From assembly GCA_023395555.1 (NCBI GenBank), contig JAEWYQ010000075.1, positions 1 through 5,720 on the forward strand: a stretch of DNA of 5,720 nt, in the 5' to 3' direction. Made by a program: the position numbers and the translations under genes. This stretch comes from Bacillota bacterium (GTDB lineage: Bacteria; Bacillota; Clostridia; Lachnospirales; Lachnospiraceae). This document shows, piece by piece, positions 1 to 5,682 of the stretch; the stretch's first letter is position 1; each line of letters begins with the position of its first letter. The notes below the pieces were generated by a model that was given only the letters and a program-made list of their open reading frames with translations, was not told the origin of the DNA and searched no databases.

Positions 1-81
1 CGGGACTGTTTTCTATTTTTAATGAAACCACAACTTATTTCTCGTTTTTATTCTGAAATTGCTGGGAATAAATATACACTA

Positions 82-114
82 AAAAACCTCCGACTAAAAA
101 AATCGGAGGTTTTT
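82..114 (-). terminator. Rho-independent terminator downstream of the amidase remnant
   Basis: Arms 82-93 and 103-114 are perfect 12-bp complements around a CCTCCGA/TCGGAGG core, with a 9-base loop (94-102). On the - strand the hairpin runs into a run of T, and it begins 9 bases past the amidase stop codon. A/T runs flank both sides, so it may also work on the + strand. Bases 1-81 upstream show no gene I can support. Confidence 0.9.
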
Positions 115-122
115 CAGTGCCC

Positions 123-741
123 TTATAAATCAAGGGTTTTTGCAATTTCCTGTGCGCTTTCCAACCAGAAGGCTTTACTGGCCATCATGGTTGTGGCCTC
201 GTTAAGGTTAGTCATAAAAGCGAGCTCACACAGGACGGCTGCCTTGACATCCATGGCATTGCAGTTGCACATTGCCATGGACTGCTTCGTTACGCCCCGG
301 TCGGTCTGCTTTGTGCCTCCCGCCAGGTGTTTTAGCACCGTCTGGGCCAGCTTATCAGATTGGCCTGCATATTTTGTCATGGATATATATTCCCACACCC
401 TGGGCGCTGTTAAAGCTTGCACCGTCACCATAAGCGTTGAAGTGGACGGATATGCTATATTCACAATTTGCCTTCGCTATCCCTGCCAGGGCGGTATCAG
501 GGTCATCCGCGGCGTTATCATCGTTAAAACCCGTCTGCATCACATCAAATCCACAGCGCTGCAACTCCTTCACCAGCTGGAAGGCCACGCCTACATTGGC
601 GTAATGTTCTCGGTACTGTTCCCCTTTTTTGATATCATTCGTTCCATCCTGATCGATATCAATTGCTACAGCCCGAGCTGCTGGCAGCAGAAAATCATTG
701 GTTGTATGGTGGCTTGTGATATATTGTAGCTTTCTCCCTGA
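123..741 (-). pseudogene. N-acetylmuramoyl-L-alanine amidase (Amidase_3-like), frameshifted and without a start codon
   Basis: The family cleaves the amide bond between N-acetylmuramic acid and the stem peptide of peptidoglycan, using zinc; phage endolysins and cell-wall autolysins carry this fold. The reading frame is open from 741 down to about 372 and contains YITSHHTTND (possible first zinc His), a possible zinc Glu in EQYREHYANVGVAF, and SISVHFNA (third ligand His). It then breaks in a run of four T (372-375 on +). Removing one base joins IHDK to YAGQSDKLAQ in the frame ending at 123, which carries DRGVTKQ and CELAFMTNLNE with the expected catalytic Glu. No ATG, GTG or TTG lies in frame before GTG at 588, which would omit the first His; the in-frame stop at 742-744 closes the 5' side. 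Everything expected of the domain is present but split, so this is a recent pseudogene or an assembly error. A phage lysin is as likely as a host autolysin. Confidence 0.82.
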
Positions 742-746
742 TTATT

Positions 747-755
747 TGTTATAAT
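747..755 (+). promoter_or_regulatory. Extended -10 promoter of the BIG2 gene
   Basis: The bases read TGTTATAAT, a perfect TGn plus consensus TATAAT (750-755), 38 bases before the chosen ATG. No good -35 sits at 17 bases; TTGTAG at 724-729 would need a 20-base spacer. Extended -10 promoters often tolerate a weak -35. Confidence 0.65.
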
Positions 756-793
756 GGTAAATGATGTTAAATACAACAAGGGAGGATTTTACT

Positions 794-1732
794 ATGAAGA
801 AATTTTTTTCATTATTTTTATTTATCTTTATAAGCACTATGCTTTGTCCAGGTAAAAATATAATGGCTGCTGAACCATTAAAGTTAAATACTACAAAAAA
901 GACGATGTATGTTAATGACAAATATAATTTGAAAGTAAATAATACAACAAAAAAAATAATGTGGAAATCCAGTAATACAGAAGTTGCCGAAGTAAACAAA
1001 TCCGGAAAGGTGACTGCTCTCGCAAAAGGCAAAGCTACAATTACGGCTACTATTGGCGCAGGAAGCAATAATACAAAATTAACCTGTACAATAACCGTAA
1101 AAGGGCGCTTATCAACAAATATAAAGGACGCTTCCCTTTACACTCCCATGGATGAATATCAAGAGATTTTAATAACATTTGCTAAACCCAGAGACGGAGA
1201 GTTTTTGACTGCGAAAGTAGACAATTATAATGTAGAAATAGAGTTCGGTGATGGTGATGCGGAAAATAATATTATTTCCTTATATGTTACGCCAGTTGAA
1301 AAGGGGATATCTACAATCACACTCAGTATAGGAAAGTACGATACGCCTCCTTCATCTAAAAATTCCGACACTGAAGATAGCGACACTTCCTATGAATTAG
1401 CTGAAAGAGAATATATAACCAGATTCGCTTCACCTTATATAACATATGATCCAATCAAGGTAACAGTATACGTAGGATTTGACAATAGCGCATGGATAAA
1501 CGATGACGATCTATGGAGCGTATATGGCATAACACCAATTATAGAGAGTAATGCCATATATTTAATTCCCAATGTTGAGTCAGGTACTACTAAGAAATCT
1601 TTTTCAATTCCAATTGAAGAAAAGGAATTAAATAAAGAATACAGTCACAAAGGTTTACGATATAAATTCATCAAATCTAATACTGTTGAATTCTATACTC
1701 AAGACTTGAGGGATTTAAAAATTATCAAATAA
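794..1732 (+). CDS. Secreted protein with one bacterial Ig-like (BIG2) domain
   Basis: The 312-residue product starts at ATG 794, chosen because GGAGG (781-785) lies 8 bases upstream; earlier in-frame ATGs lack this site and would spoil the signal peptide. Residues 1-26 form a Sec signal: MKK, a hydrophobic core, and likely cleavage near MAA/EP. The Cys at 18 has no lipobox before it, so a lipoprotein is unlikely. Residues about 29-103 fit BIG2: WKSSN, VAEVNKSGKVTALAKGKATITA and a closing TCTITVKG. BIG2 domains occur in surface and adhesin-like proteins and bind carbohydrate or protein partners. Residues about 104-312 are beta-rich and acidic around 186-200, and I do not recognise them. No LPXTG, SLH or transmembrane anchor is visible, so it is probably released or held non-covalently. 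It is monocistronic with its own promoter, and more AT-rich than the amidase remnant. Confidence 0.88.
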   Translation: MKKFFSLFLFIFISTMLCPGKNIMAAEPLKLNTTKKTMYVNDKYNLKVNNTTKKIMWKSSNTEVAEVNKSGKVTALAKGKATITATIGAGSNNTKLTCTITVKGRLSTNIKDASLYTPMDEYQEILITFAKPRDGEFLTAKVDNYNVEIEFGDGDAENNIISLYVTPVEKGISTITLSIGKYDTPPSSKNSDTEDSDTSYELAEREYITRFASPYITYDPIKVTVYVGFDNSAWINDDDLWSVYGITPIIESNAIYLIPNVESGTTKKSFSIPIEEKELNKEYSHKGLRYKFIKSNTVEFYTQDLRDLKIIK

Positions 1733-1754
1733 TTCTACTCACAATATATAAAAT

Positions 1755-1828
1755 AAAAAAAGCCCCTGCTGCAAACAGAGACGATTTCTGCAATATAACA
1801 ATCAGGTGATTATAATATCGCCCTCAAC
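1755..1828 (-). ncRNA. Candidate small RNA of about 74 nt, antisense-type position at the 3' end of the BIG2 gene
   Basis: A strong - strand promoter (1835-1863) predicts a start near 1828. The transcript would hold a short single-stranded leader containing GUUGAGGGCG, a 12-pair hairpin with two mismatches (arms 1793-1804 and 1807-1818), a linker, and a terminator hairpin with a seven-base U-tract. No start codon with a ribosome site lies within it. Promoter, hairpin, terminator and U-tract with almost nothing between them is the usual build of a regulatory RNA, for example the antisense partner of type I toxin-antitoxin loci, where it is convergent with a tiny hydrophobic toxin gene. No such toxin ORF is seen on the + strand here; the BIG2 stop lies 23 bases beyond the U-tract. 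That it is an orphan antitoxin RNA or a regulator of BIG2 mRNA is inference. Confidence 0.55.
1762..1782 (-). terminator. Terminator of the candidate small RNA
   Basis: On the - strand GTCTCTG pairs with CAGGGGC (7 pairs, two of them G-U) around a 7-base loop, followed directly by seven T (1755-1761 on +). It faces the BIG2 gene and is not placed to end BIG2 transcription on the + strand, for which no separate terminator is seen. Confidence 0.72.
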
Positions 1829-1834
1829 GAGCCT

Positions 1835-1863
1835 ATTATAACACCTTTCACATAAAATCACAA
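1835..1863 (-). promoter_or_regulatory. Sigma-A-type promoter driving the candidate small RNA
   Basis: On the - strand TTGTGA (1858-1863) is followed by a 17-base spacer and consensus TATAAT (1835-1840), with TGT just before the -10. This is the same TGTTATAAT extended element seen before the BIG2 gene, here with a better -35 and ideal spacing. Confidence 0.7.
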
Positions 1864-1899
1864 CAAAAATATGTTGGGTGTATTTTTTACGTTAAATGA

Positions 1900-2200
1900 A
1901 AAACTAAATTCTACTTACCAAAATCAAGGGGGTGCAGACTAACAGAATCAAAATCACTATTAGAAAAAGGTAAGTATATATGTATTGAGGAAGTTGTTGT
2001 TTATGCAGATGGCGCTGAGCATAGAAAAGATATTGCCAAAACAGAAACCAGAAAAAGAGTGCTTAGACTACCGGCTTACTTGATATTCAAAAATACAATG
2101 CCTGGCTGACCCTGTACGGAAGGTTCATACTGCAGCGGCCATGGATGAATTCAAGAGGTTTATGCAACACGAAATGCAACACAAAATAAAAACCCCTTGA
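1900..2200 (+). pseudogene. Integrase-like (tyrosine recombinase) remnant in two frames
   Basis: Frame one is open 1900-2109 and reads through KYICIEEVVVYADG and then KTETRKRVLRLPAYLI, which resembles the 'PKT.SS.R.I.LP' stretch of phage-type tyrosine recombinases. Frame two, ending at TGA 2198-2200, reads VRKVHTAAAMDEFKRFM and MQHEMQHKIKTP, which resembles the C-terminal end where the nucleophile normally sits in a V(Y)THA context. The Tyr position is His here. The middle of the catalytic domain (the Arg and His box) and the whole N-terminal half are missing, and the two pieces are out of frame, so this cannot be active. ATGCAACAC occurs twice, 12 bases apart (2162-2170, 2174-2182). The family call rests on remembered consensus; a different mobile-element gene is possible. 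Confidence 0.45.
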
Positions 2201-2238
2201 TAAATCGAAGTTCTGCTGCATTCGGTTTCCAAGCCAAA

Positions 2239-2296
2239 AAATGACCTCCAATTTTGTTCAGTCCAATCAGAACTGTCCAAAACTAAAAGGTCATTT
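2239..2296 (-). terminator. Long imperfect hairpin, probable terminator of the hydrolase transcript
   Basis: AAATGACCT (2239-2247) pairs with AGGTCATTT (2288-2296). Inside it TTTTG (2252-2256) pairs with CAAAA (2278-2282), and CAGT (2259-2262) with ACTG (2272-2275), leaving a 9-base loop. On the - strand the outer arm continues into a six-T run, about 100 bases past the hydrolase stop. On the + strand no T-run follows. A degenerate small palindromic element is an alternative. The rest of 2201-2392 shows nothing I can support. Confidence 0.5.
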
Positions 2297-2392
2297 CATA
2301 TGTTTCATTAGGTCAAAATTAGATGCACGGTAAATATGCTTATAAGCGCTACGGTTTCTCTGTGCTCAACAAAGGTTTCTTCAGGACTAACA

Positions 2393-3310
2393 TTATGCAG
2401 ATTTTGTGCAACTGTCAATCCACTCAAGGCCGTCATGAATCAAATTTGGTTCAGTCAAGTGGATATAGTGTCCGCTGTTTTGGGCCTGAATGTATTTGCT
2501 TTTGTTGCTGAATATCAGGTATTCCTTCATCAGTGACTGCCAGAGATCTTCAACTCTTGTTGCAAAATCTACGCTGGTACGCCCGAATTTCACAATTTCT
2601 TTTATAGAAAATTCACTCGTGTGCGTGATCAAAACAAGCGGGATATCCGGAAAGTCCAATTTTTCTTTTAAAGGCTCAACAATTTCTTCCTCATGCGCCA
2701 ATCTATACTCCTCCAAAGCCGAGGTGTATATGGCTGATTGAGTGATCGCCAACAAAATATAGTCAGAAGCATCCTTTGAAAAATCCTTGTAGTAATAAAA
2801 CGGCGGAGCCTTTTTCATGACTGCCTTTATTAAAAACCCAAGATGAAGCTTTGCCAGTTTACTCATAACGACCAGGTTACTTGTCTTGTCAAATCCACTC
2901 TTTTTCTGCTCTTCCGGCGTTAATAATGTTTTATATTTGTTATCATTGGCAGAAAGGGGATCAATCAGTAATATACCTTTTACCATATTGGGATAGAGAC
3001 GTATAAATTGCTGTGCATACAATCCACCTTGCGAATGCGCTAAAAGCGTAATCTGCTCCTCACAATTAAGCTGCTTTAAAAGCGCATGTAGCTCTCTTGC
3101 GATATTTTGAGGTGTGCGTTGAGTTGCGGTATTGCGATTTCGTTCATAGAGCAAAACTGTATATTTCGCAGAGAACATTTCTGCAATATGCCACCATTCA
3201 CCAGCGGTTGCGCCCAGCCCGATTTCTATCACCAGATTGATTTTTCCACATCCAAATATTTGATAGGTCTGATCATTGCCACCTGAACTCTTATTTTGCA
3301 TTTGTAGCAT
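2393..3310 (-). CDS. Alpha/beta-hydrolase fold protein
   Basis: The 305-residue product belongs to the serine alpha/beta hydrolases, which hydrolyse ester, amide or related bonds; the substrate cannot be read from the sequence. From ATG 3310 I see the first strand and oxyanion region NLVIEIGLGATAGEWWH (residues about 25-41), the nucleophile elbow LLAHSQGG with Ser93 (Ala in place of the first Gly, tolerated by the fold), GILLIDP (112-118) after the next strand, a helical cap about 125-215, strand PLVLITH (224-230) before the likely acid position, and the catalytic His281 in NSGHYIHL. Length and motif order suit a complete enzyme. No signal peptide is seen, so it is probably cytosolic. ATG 3310 was preferred to an in-frame TTG at 3346 because GGGGG (3324-3328) precedes it, though at a long 13-base spacing; this start is moderately sure. 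The gene has its own promoter and is monocistronic. Confidence 0.88.
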   Translation of the reverse strand: MLQMQNKSSGGNDQTYQIFGCGKINLVIEIGLGATAGEWWHIAEMFSAKYTVLLYERNRNTATQRTPQNIARELHALLKQLNCEEQITLLAHSQGGLYAQQFIRLYPNMVKGILLIDPLSANDNKYKTLLTPEEQKKSGFDKTSNLVVMSKLAKLHLGFLIKAVMKKAPPFYYYKDFSKDASDYILLAITQSAIYTSALEEYRLAHEEEIVEPLKEKLDFPDIPLVLITHTSEFSIKEIVKFGRTSVDFATRVEDLWQSLMKEYLIFSNKSKYIQAQNSGHYIHLTEPNLIHDGLEWIDSCTKSA

Positions 3311-3355
3311 AATACAGTTAGCACCCCCTTCGTTAAATATAAACAATCCAGAATA

Positions 3356-3384
3356 ATTATATCACAAATCTTACCATATGTAAT
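3356..3384 (-). promoter_or_regulatory. Promoter of the alpha/beta-hydrolase gene
   Basis: On the - strand ATTACA (3379-3384), a 17-base spacer and consensus TATAAT (3356-3361) preceded by TGA give an extended -10 promoter. The predicted start near 3349 leaves a leader of about 39 bases to ATG 3310. Confidence 0.62.
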
Positions 3385-3440
3385 CAAAAAATTGCAAAAA
3401 AGCTTTTTGAGTTTAACTTGCTTGATTATTTTAGCAGGGA

Positions 3441-3572
3441 TTATTTATGTTTCAGTGGTACGATTGCAAGGTTCTTCCCTAGAGGCGCTAATACCTTCAA
3501 TATTGTATCAATGTGTGGGTTTGTAGTCTCCTTTTCCATTCGGGCAATAATAGGCTGTAGTTTTGGCACACA
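3441..3572 (-). pseudogene. C-terminal remnant of an XRE/HigA-like helix-turn-helix regulator
   Basis: Forty-three codons ending at TAA 3441-3443 read VPKLQPIIARMEKETTNPH and then IDTILKVLAPLGKNLAIVPL. This matches the recognition helix and tail of HTH_3 (XRE) proteins of the HigA antitoxin type, whose consensus runs 'GvkQp.IARmEkG...P.ldTllKvLaplGk.LaivP'. An in-frame TGA at 3573-3575 closes the 5' side, and the first helices of the HTH are absent, so DNA binding is not expected. Such antitoxins are normally encoded next to a RelE/HigB-type toxin, and none is present in the window. A start at ATG 3587 in another frame reads MNDDV and could be the old N-terminal side after a frameshift, but that is weak. 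The family call is firm; loss of function is inferred from the missing half. Confidence 0.72.
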
Positions 3573-3604
3573 TCATCATTCATCTTAACTATAATCCATT
3601 TAAA

Positions 3605-3646
3605 CATAAAAAAAGCGGCAAATTTCATATCGTAATTTACTGCTTT
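3605..3646 (-). terminator. Rho-independent terminator downstream of the toroid pseudogene
   Basis: AAAGCGG (3612-3618) pairs with CTGCTTT (3640-3646, one G-U); after one mismatch AAATT (3620-3624) pairs with AATTT (3634-3638) around a 9-base loop. On the - strand the arm runs into seven T. It lies 52 bases past the stop at 3698, so it ends transcription from that gene and also insulates the XRE remnant. Nothing further is seen in 3573-3604 or 3647-3697. Confidence 0.75.
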
Positions 3647-3697
3647 CTTTGGAAGGGTGCTATGAAAAAGACGCCCTCGGTTTAATGAAGAAAATTC

Positions 3698-4497
3698 TTA
3701 TACTACGAGATTGCAACACTTTTTTAAGATACTTAACACTAAAACAGAATGATCTATTTTCCTGCTTGTTTCAGAATGCCAATTATCAGACAGTTTGTTT
3801 GTGCTCGCATTTTTACCAAAATCCCAAAAGCCATCCGCTCCTCGATTATTTATCAGCCACTTGATTTCATGCGCAAATTCTTCAATAAAACCGTTAAATG
3901 CAGAAAGCAACAACATAATATGCAAATATCCGTAAACTTCCTTTGGACATAATTATCATGGATATCAACACCAAATAGTTGCTCGGAAATTTTATTTGTT
4001 CTCTTACTGCAATATTCATCATTCTCAAAACTTTTTACAAGGACATCAAGCCATTTTCCGCAAGTTTCAAGATATATTCCACATTCCGAACCAAACATTG
4101 CTAATTTAGATGCAATAAAAAGTGGTACACCCGGCTTGAACCACTTATTTCCTTCCCAAGCATCTGGCCAAGATGATAAGTCATTTAATAAAGCTTCCAT
4201 ATACACGCAAGCTTTATCCACGACAGTATCCCCTCGACGCATAGCAAGATAATTTAATCGTATCAACGCGTTCTCTGTTGTCGGATATTTTTGTTTTAAG
4301 CTTGAATTTTGCGTATGAAATCTTCCCCAACTGCCGTCAGGCTTTTGTTCGGCTCCAATTTCCATAACCCATTTACTTTTTATAGCTTGTTGTCTAAAGT
4401 CATCATTTTGATAAAATTCATACATGATTTTATGTTTTACACTGTCAAAGGGGCTAATATTTGTAATGTAAGAAGGTAAATCACTTGATGTGACCAC
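3698..4497 (-). pseudogene. Alpha/alpha-toroid protein with prenyltransferase/squalene-cyclase-type QW repeats, frameshifted
   Basis: The start is GTG 4497, chosen because AGGAGA (4505-4510) lies 7 bases upstream; an ATG one base away is out of frame and a TTG at 4554 has no such site. The first frame runs to D190, with EQKPDGSWGRF (residues about 50-60, a QxDGSW motif), then PTTENALIRLNYLAMRRGD and KWFKPGVPLFIASKLAM, all helical. Near 3924-3930 the frame breaks: a one-base deletion joins FTDI to HIMLLLSAFNGF, and the second frame carries NNRGADGFWDFG (another QW-like motif) and ends at 3698. Repaired, the protein would be about 266 residues, helical throughout and soluble. QW motifs are known from squalene-hopene cyclases and prenyltransferase beta subunits, but this is far shorter than a cyclase and no DxDD motif is seen, so an enzymatic role is not claimed. 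No slippery heptamer is visible at the break, so a mutation or read error is more likely than programmed frameshifting. Confidence 0.7.
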
Positions 4498-4532
4498 ATT
4501 AATATCTCCTATACAGTATATTTCATAACTGC

Positions 4533-4561
4533 ATTGTAACAAAATACCTGCCAAAAAGCAA
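4533..4561 (-). promoter_or_regulatory. Promoter of the toroid gene
   Basis: On the - strand TTGCTT (4556-4561), a 17-base spacer and TACAAT (4533-4538) with TGT before the -10 predict a start near 4526 and a leader of about 29 bases. A second match (TTGTTA 4537-4542, TATACT 4515-4520) would start inside the ribosome site and is less likely. The -35 lies within the palindrome at 4547-4601. Confidence 0.5.
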
Positions 4562-4601
4562 TTAAGGCTTGCAAAGCAAGACTTTGGCTTTTTTCGACAG
4601 G
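4547..4601. repeat. 55-bp imperfect palindrome between the toroid and DUF1016 genes
   Basis: Ends CCTG/CAGG, then AAAAAGC against GCTTTTTT with small bulges, and a central CTTGC-AAA-GCAAG (4568-4580). Read on the - strand it could be a terminator for the DUF1016 gene, followed by TATTTTGTT; read on the + strand it contains GCCAAA...TTTGGC then TTTTTT. It also covers the -35 of the toroid promoter. Whether it is a terminator, an operator or a small mobile-element footprint cannot be decided here. Confidence 0.5.
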
Positions 4602-4696
4602 TTTCGTGTTTTGGAATAATAGTGGAAAAAGATTTTTAGCTTTGAACCGATAAGATTCCCGCTAATTAACCTGAAAAATTGGAAGTTATAAAAGCT

Positions 4697-5494
4697 TCAT
4701 CTCGCCTTCTTATCTTCCTCAACCTCATATTTTTCTTTGATCCGCTTTTCGATATCCTCCGCTGTGGGTAGCGTATCTGCCAATTCCTGCGGTACAAAAT
4801 CGGAGAGCTTATATTCGCTTACGCCGATGGGTTTGTTAATATCACGCAGGGCATATTCAGCAGTCAGCTTGTCCCGCTCCTTGCAGAGCATTATTCCAAT
4901 CGACGGATTGTCGTGTTTATGCCGAAGTATATCATCTACTGCCGAAAGATAAAAATTCAGCTTTCCAGCGTATTCCGGCTTAAATTTTCCGGCTTTTAGC
5001 TCAACAACATAGCAACGGAGGCGCGTATTGTAAAACAGCAGGTCGAGATAATAGTCCTCATTGCCAACAGAAAGATGATATTGATTACCAAGGAACGCAA
5101 ACCCTGTACCGAGTTCAATCAGTGTCTTGGCAATGTTCGCCACTAATTCATTTTCTATCTCGCGTTCTATTATATCATCACGAATTTCAATGAAGTCAAA
5201 TACATACGGGTTCTTAAGGGTATCCCGTGCCAGTTCACTTTGTGGTGACGGAAGCGTATGTTCAAAGTTGGTAGCTTTACCAGGTAAAGCTTGTCGCTCA
5301 TATAATTTAGTTTCAATTTGATGTACAAGGATATTTCGAGACCAGCCATTCTCCAAGGTTTTTCCGGCATACCAAAGATAAGCATTTTTATCGGGAACCT
5401 TGTCCATCAATGTTTGAAGATGATACCAGGTTAATTGTGCAAGTGGCTCTTGCACAAATTTAATTTCTGGAAACATCGTCGCAAATTTTTTCAT
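4697..5494 (-). CDS. DUF1016/YhcG-family PD-(D/E)XK nuclease, lacking the N-terminal domain
   Basis: The 265-residue frame matches the C-terminal two thirds of YhcG-like proteins, which join an N-terminal DUF1016_N domain to a restriction-endonuclease-like fold. It shows FVQEPLAQLTWYHLQTLMDK (13-32) and LENGWSRNILVHQIETKLYERQ (47-68), then FEHTLPSPQSELA. The nuclease core follows: Glu in LIELGTGFAFLG (about 127), Asp151 in YYLDLLFYN, E165-L-K167 in YVVELKAGKF, and KPEYAGKLNFYLSAVDD (172-188); the PD-(D/E)XK residues look intact. Family members are about 340-360 residues, so roughly 80-100 are missing. In the same frame upstream RNNFKYM still matches the end of the N-terminal domain before a stop at 5528-5530, and ATG 5494 has no good ribosome site; the loss is a truncation, not a true short form. 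The family is thought to act on DNA and is common in mobile islands, but its exact role is not settled. Confidence 0.85.
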   Translation of the reverse strand: MKKFATMFPEIKFVQEPLAQLTWYHLQTLMDKVPDKNAYLWYAGKTLENGWSRNILVHQIETKLYERQALPGKATNFEHTLPSPQSELARDTLKNPYVFDFIEIRDDIIEREIENELVANIAKTLIELGTGFAFLGNQYHLSVGNEDYYLDLLFYNTRLRCYVVELKAGKFKPEYAGKLNFYLSAVDDILRHKHDNPSIGIMLCKERDKLTAEYALRDINKPIGVSEYKLSDFVPQELADTLPTAEDIEKRIKEKYEVEEDKKAR

Positions 5495-5682
5495 GTATTT
5501 AAAATTATTTCTTTTAAGGATTTTCCTTTATGGTTTGCCGACACTTTTATGACACTCCAGACAATAGGATTTTTTTCATAATCCTCACCTATCGTTTTTT
5601 TAAAAAATTTCCGAAATTCAACTGCTGAAATTTTTCGAGAACCGATTATCGTATCTTCCGTAAGCGGCTCCTTTCTTCCGTT
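5491..5682 (-). pseudogene. Unrecognised ORF overlapping the DUF1016 start by 4 bases; possibly its broken N-terminal part
   Basis: This 63-codon frame is open from 5682 to TGA 5491-5493 and has no ATG, GTG or TTG start in frame. It reads EDTIIGSRKISAVEFRKFFK and then NPIVWSVIKVSANHKGKSLK. Its TGA overlaps the ATG of the nuclease frame (ATGA). The HKGKS stretch followed, after a one-base shift, by KRNNFKYMKKFA resembles the 'MKGFS.RN.KYM+KFA' junction of DUF1016 proteins, and WSVIKVSAN could be a worn form of the segment before it, with several residues deleted. Another frame is open from the window edge to 5646 and reads YNEQGEEIIRDKTEE, so the upstream sequence may be shifted again near 5675. 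I therefore lean to a decayed DUF1016_N coding region, but an unrelated small gene is possible. Confidence 0.35.

Noticed and set aside
22..729. Long + strand open frame across the amidase remnant
   Set aside because: It runs antisense to clear amidase motifs in the - frames, has no ribosome site, spans the terminator hairpin and shows no recognisable protein features.
742..1068. Minus-strand open frame opposite the start of the BIG2 gene
   Set aside because: It is the complement of AT-rich BIG2 coding sequence; its hydrophobic look comes from reversed Lys/Asn codons and it covers the BIG2 promoter.
1871..1942. 23-codon + strand ORF (MLGVFFTLNEK...) that might be a small toxin partner of the candidate RNA
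   Set aside because: No ribosome site precedes it, it is not hydrophobic enough for a type I toxin, and it lies on the wrong side of the RNA promoter to be overlapped by the RNA.
2162..2182. Two ATGCAACAC copies as a possible CRISPR or iteron array
   Set aside because: Only two copies at 12-base spacing, explained by the coded MQHEMQH repeat; no array continues.
2323..2741. Several + strand open frames opposite the hydrolase
   Set aside because: They are shadows of the hydrolase gene with no ribosome sites or domain signals.
3924..3930. Programmed frameshift in the toroid gene
   Set aside because: No X-XXY-YYZ heptamer and no obvious stimulatory ribosome-like site just upstream; a plain indel fits better.
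4515..4542. Alternative promoter TTGTTA/TATACT for the toroid gene
   Set aside because: Its transcription start would fall inside the AGGAGA ribosome site, leaving no usable leader.
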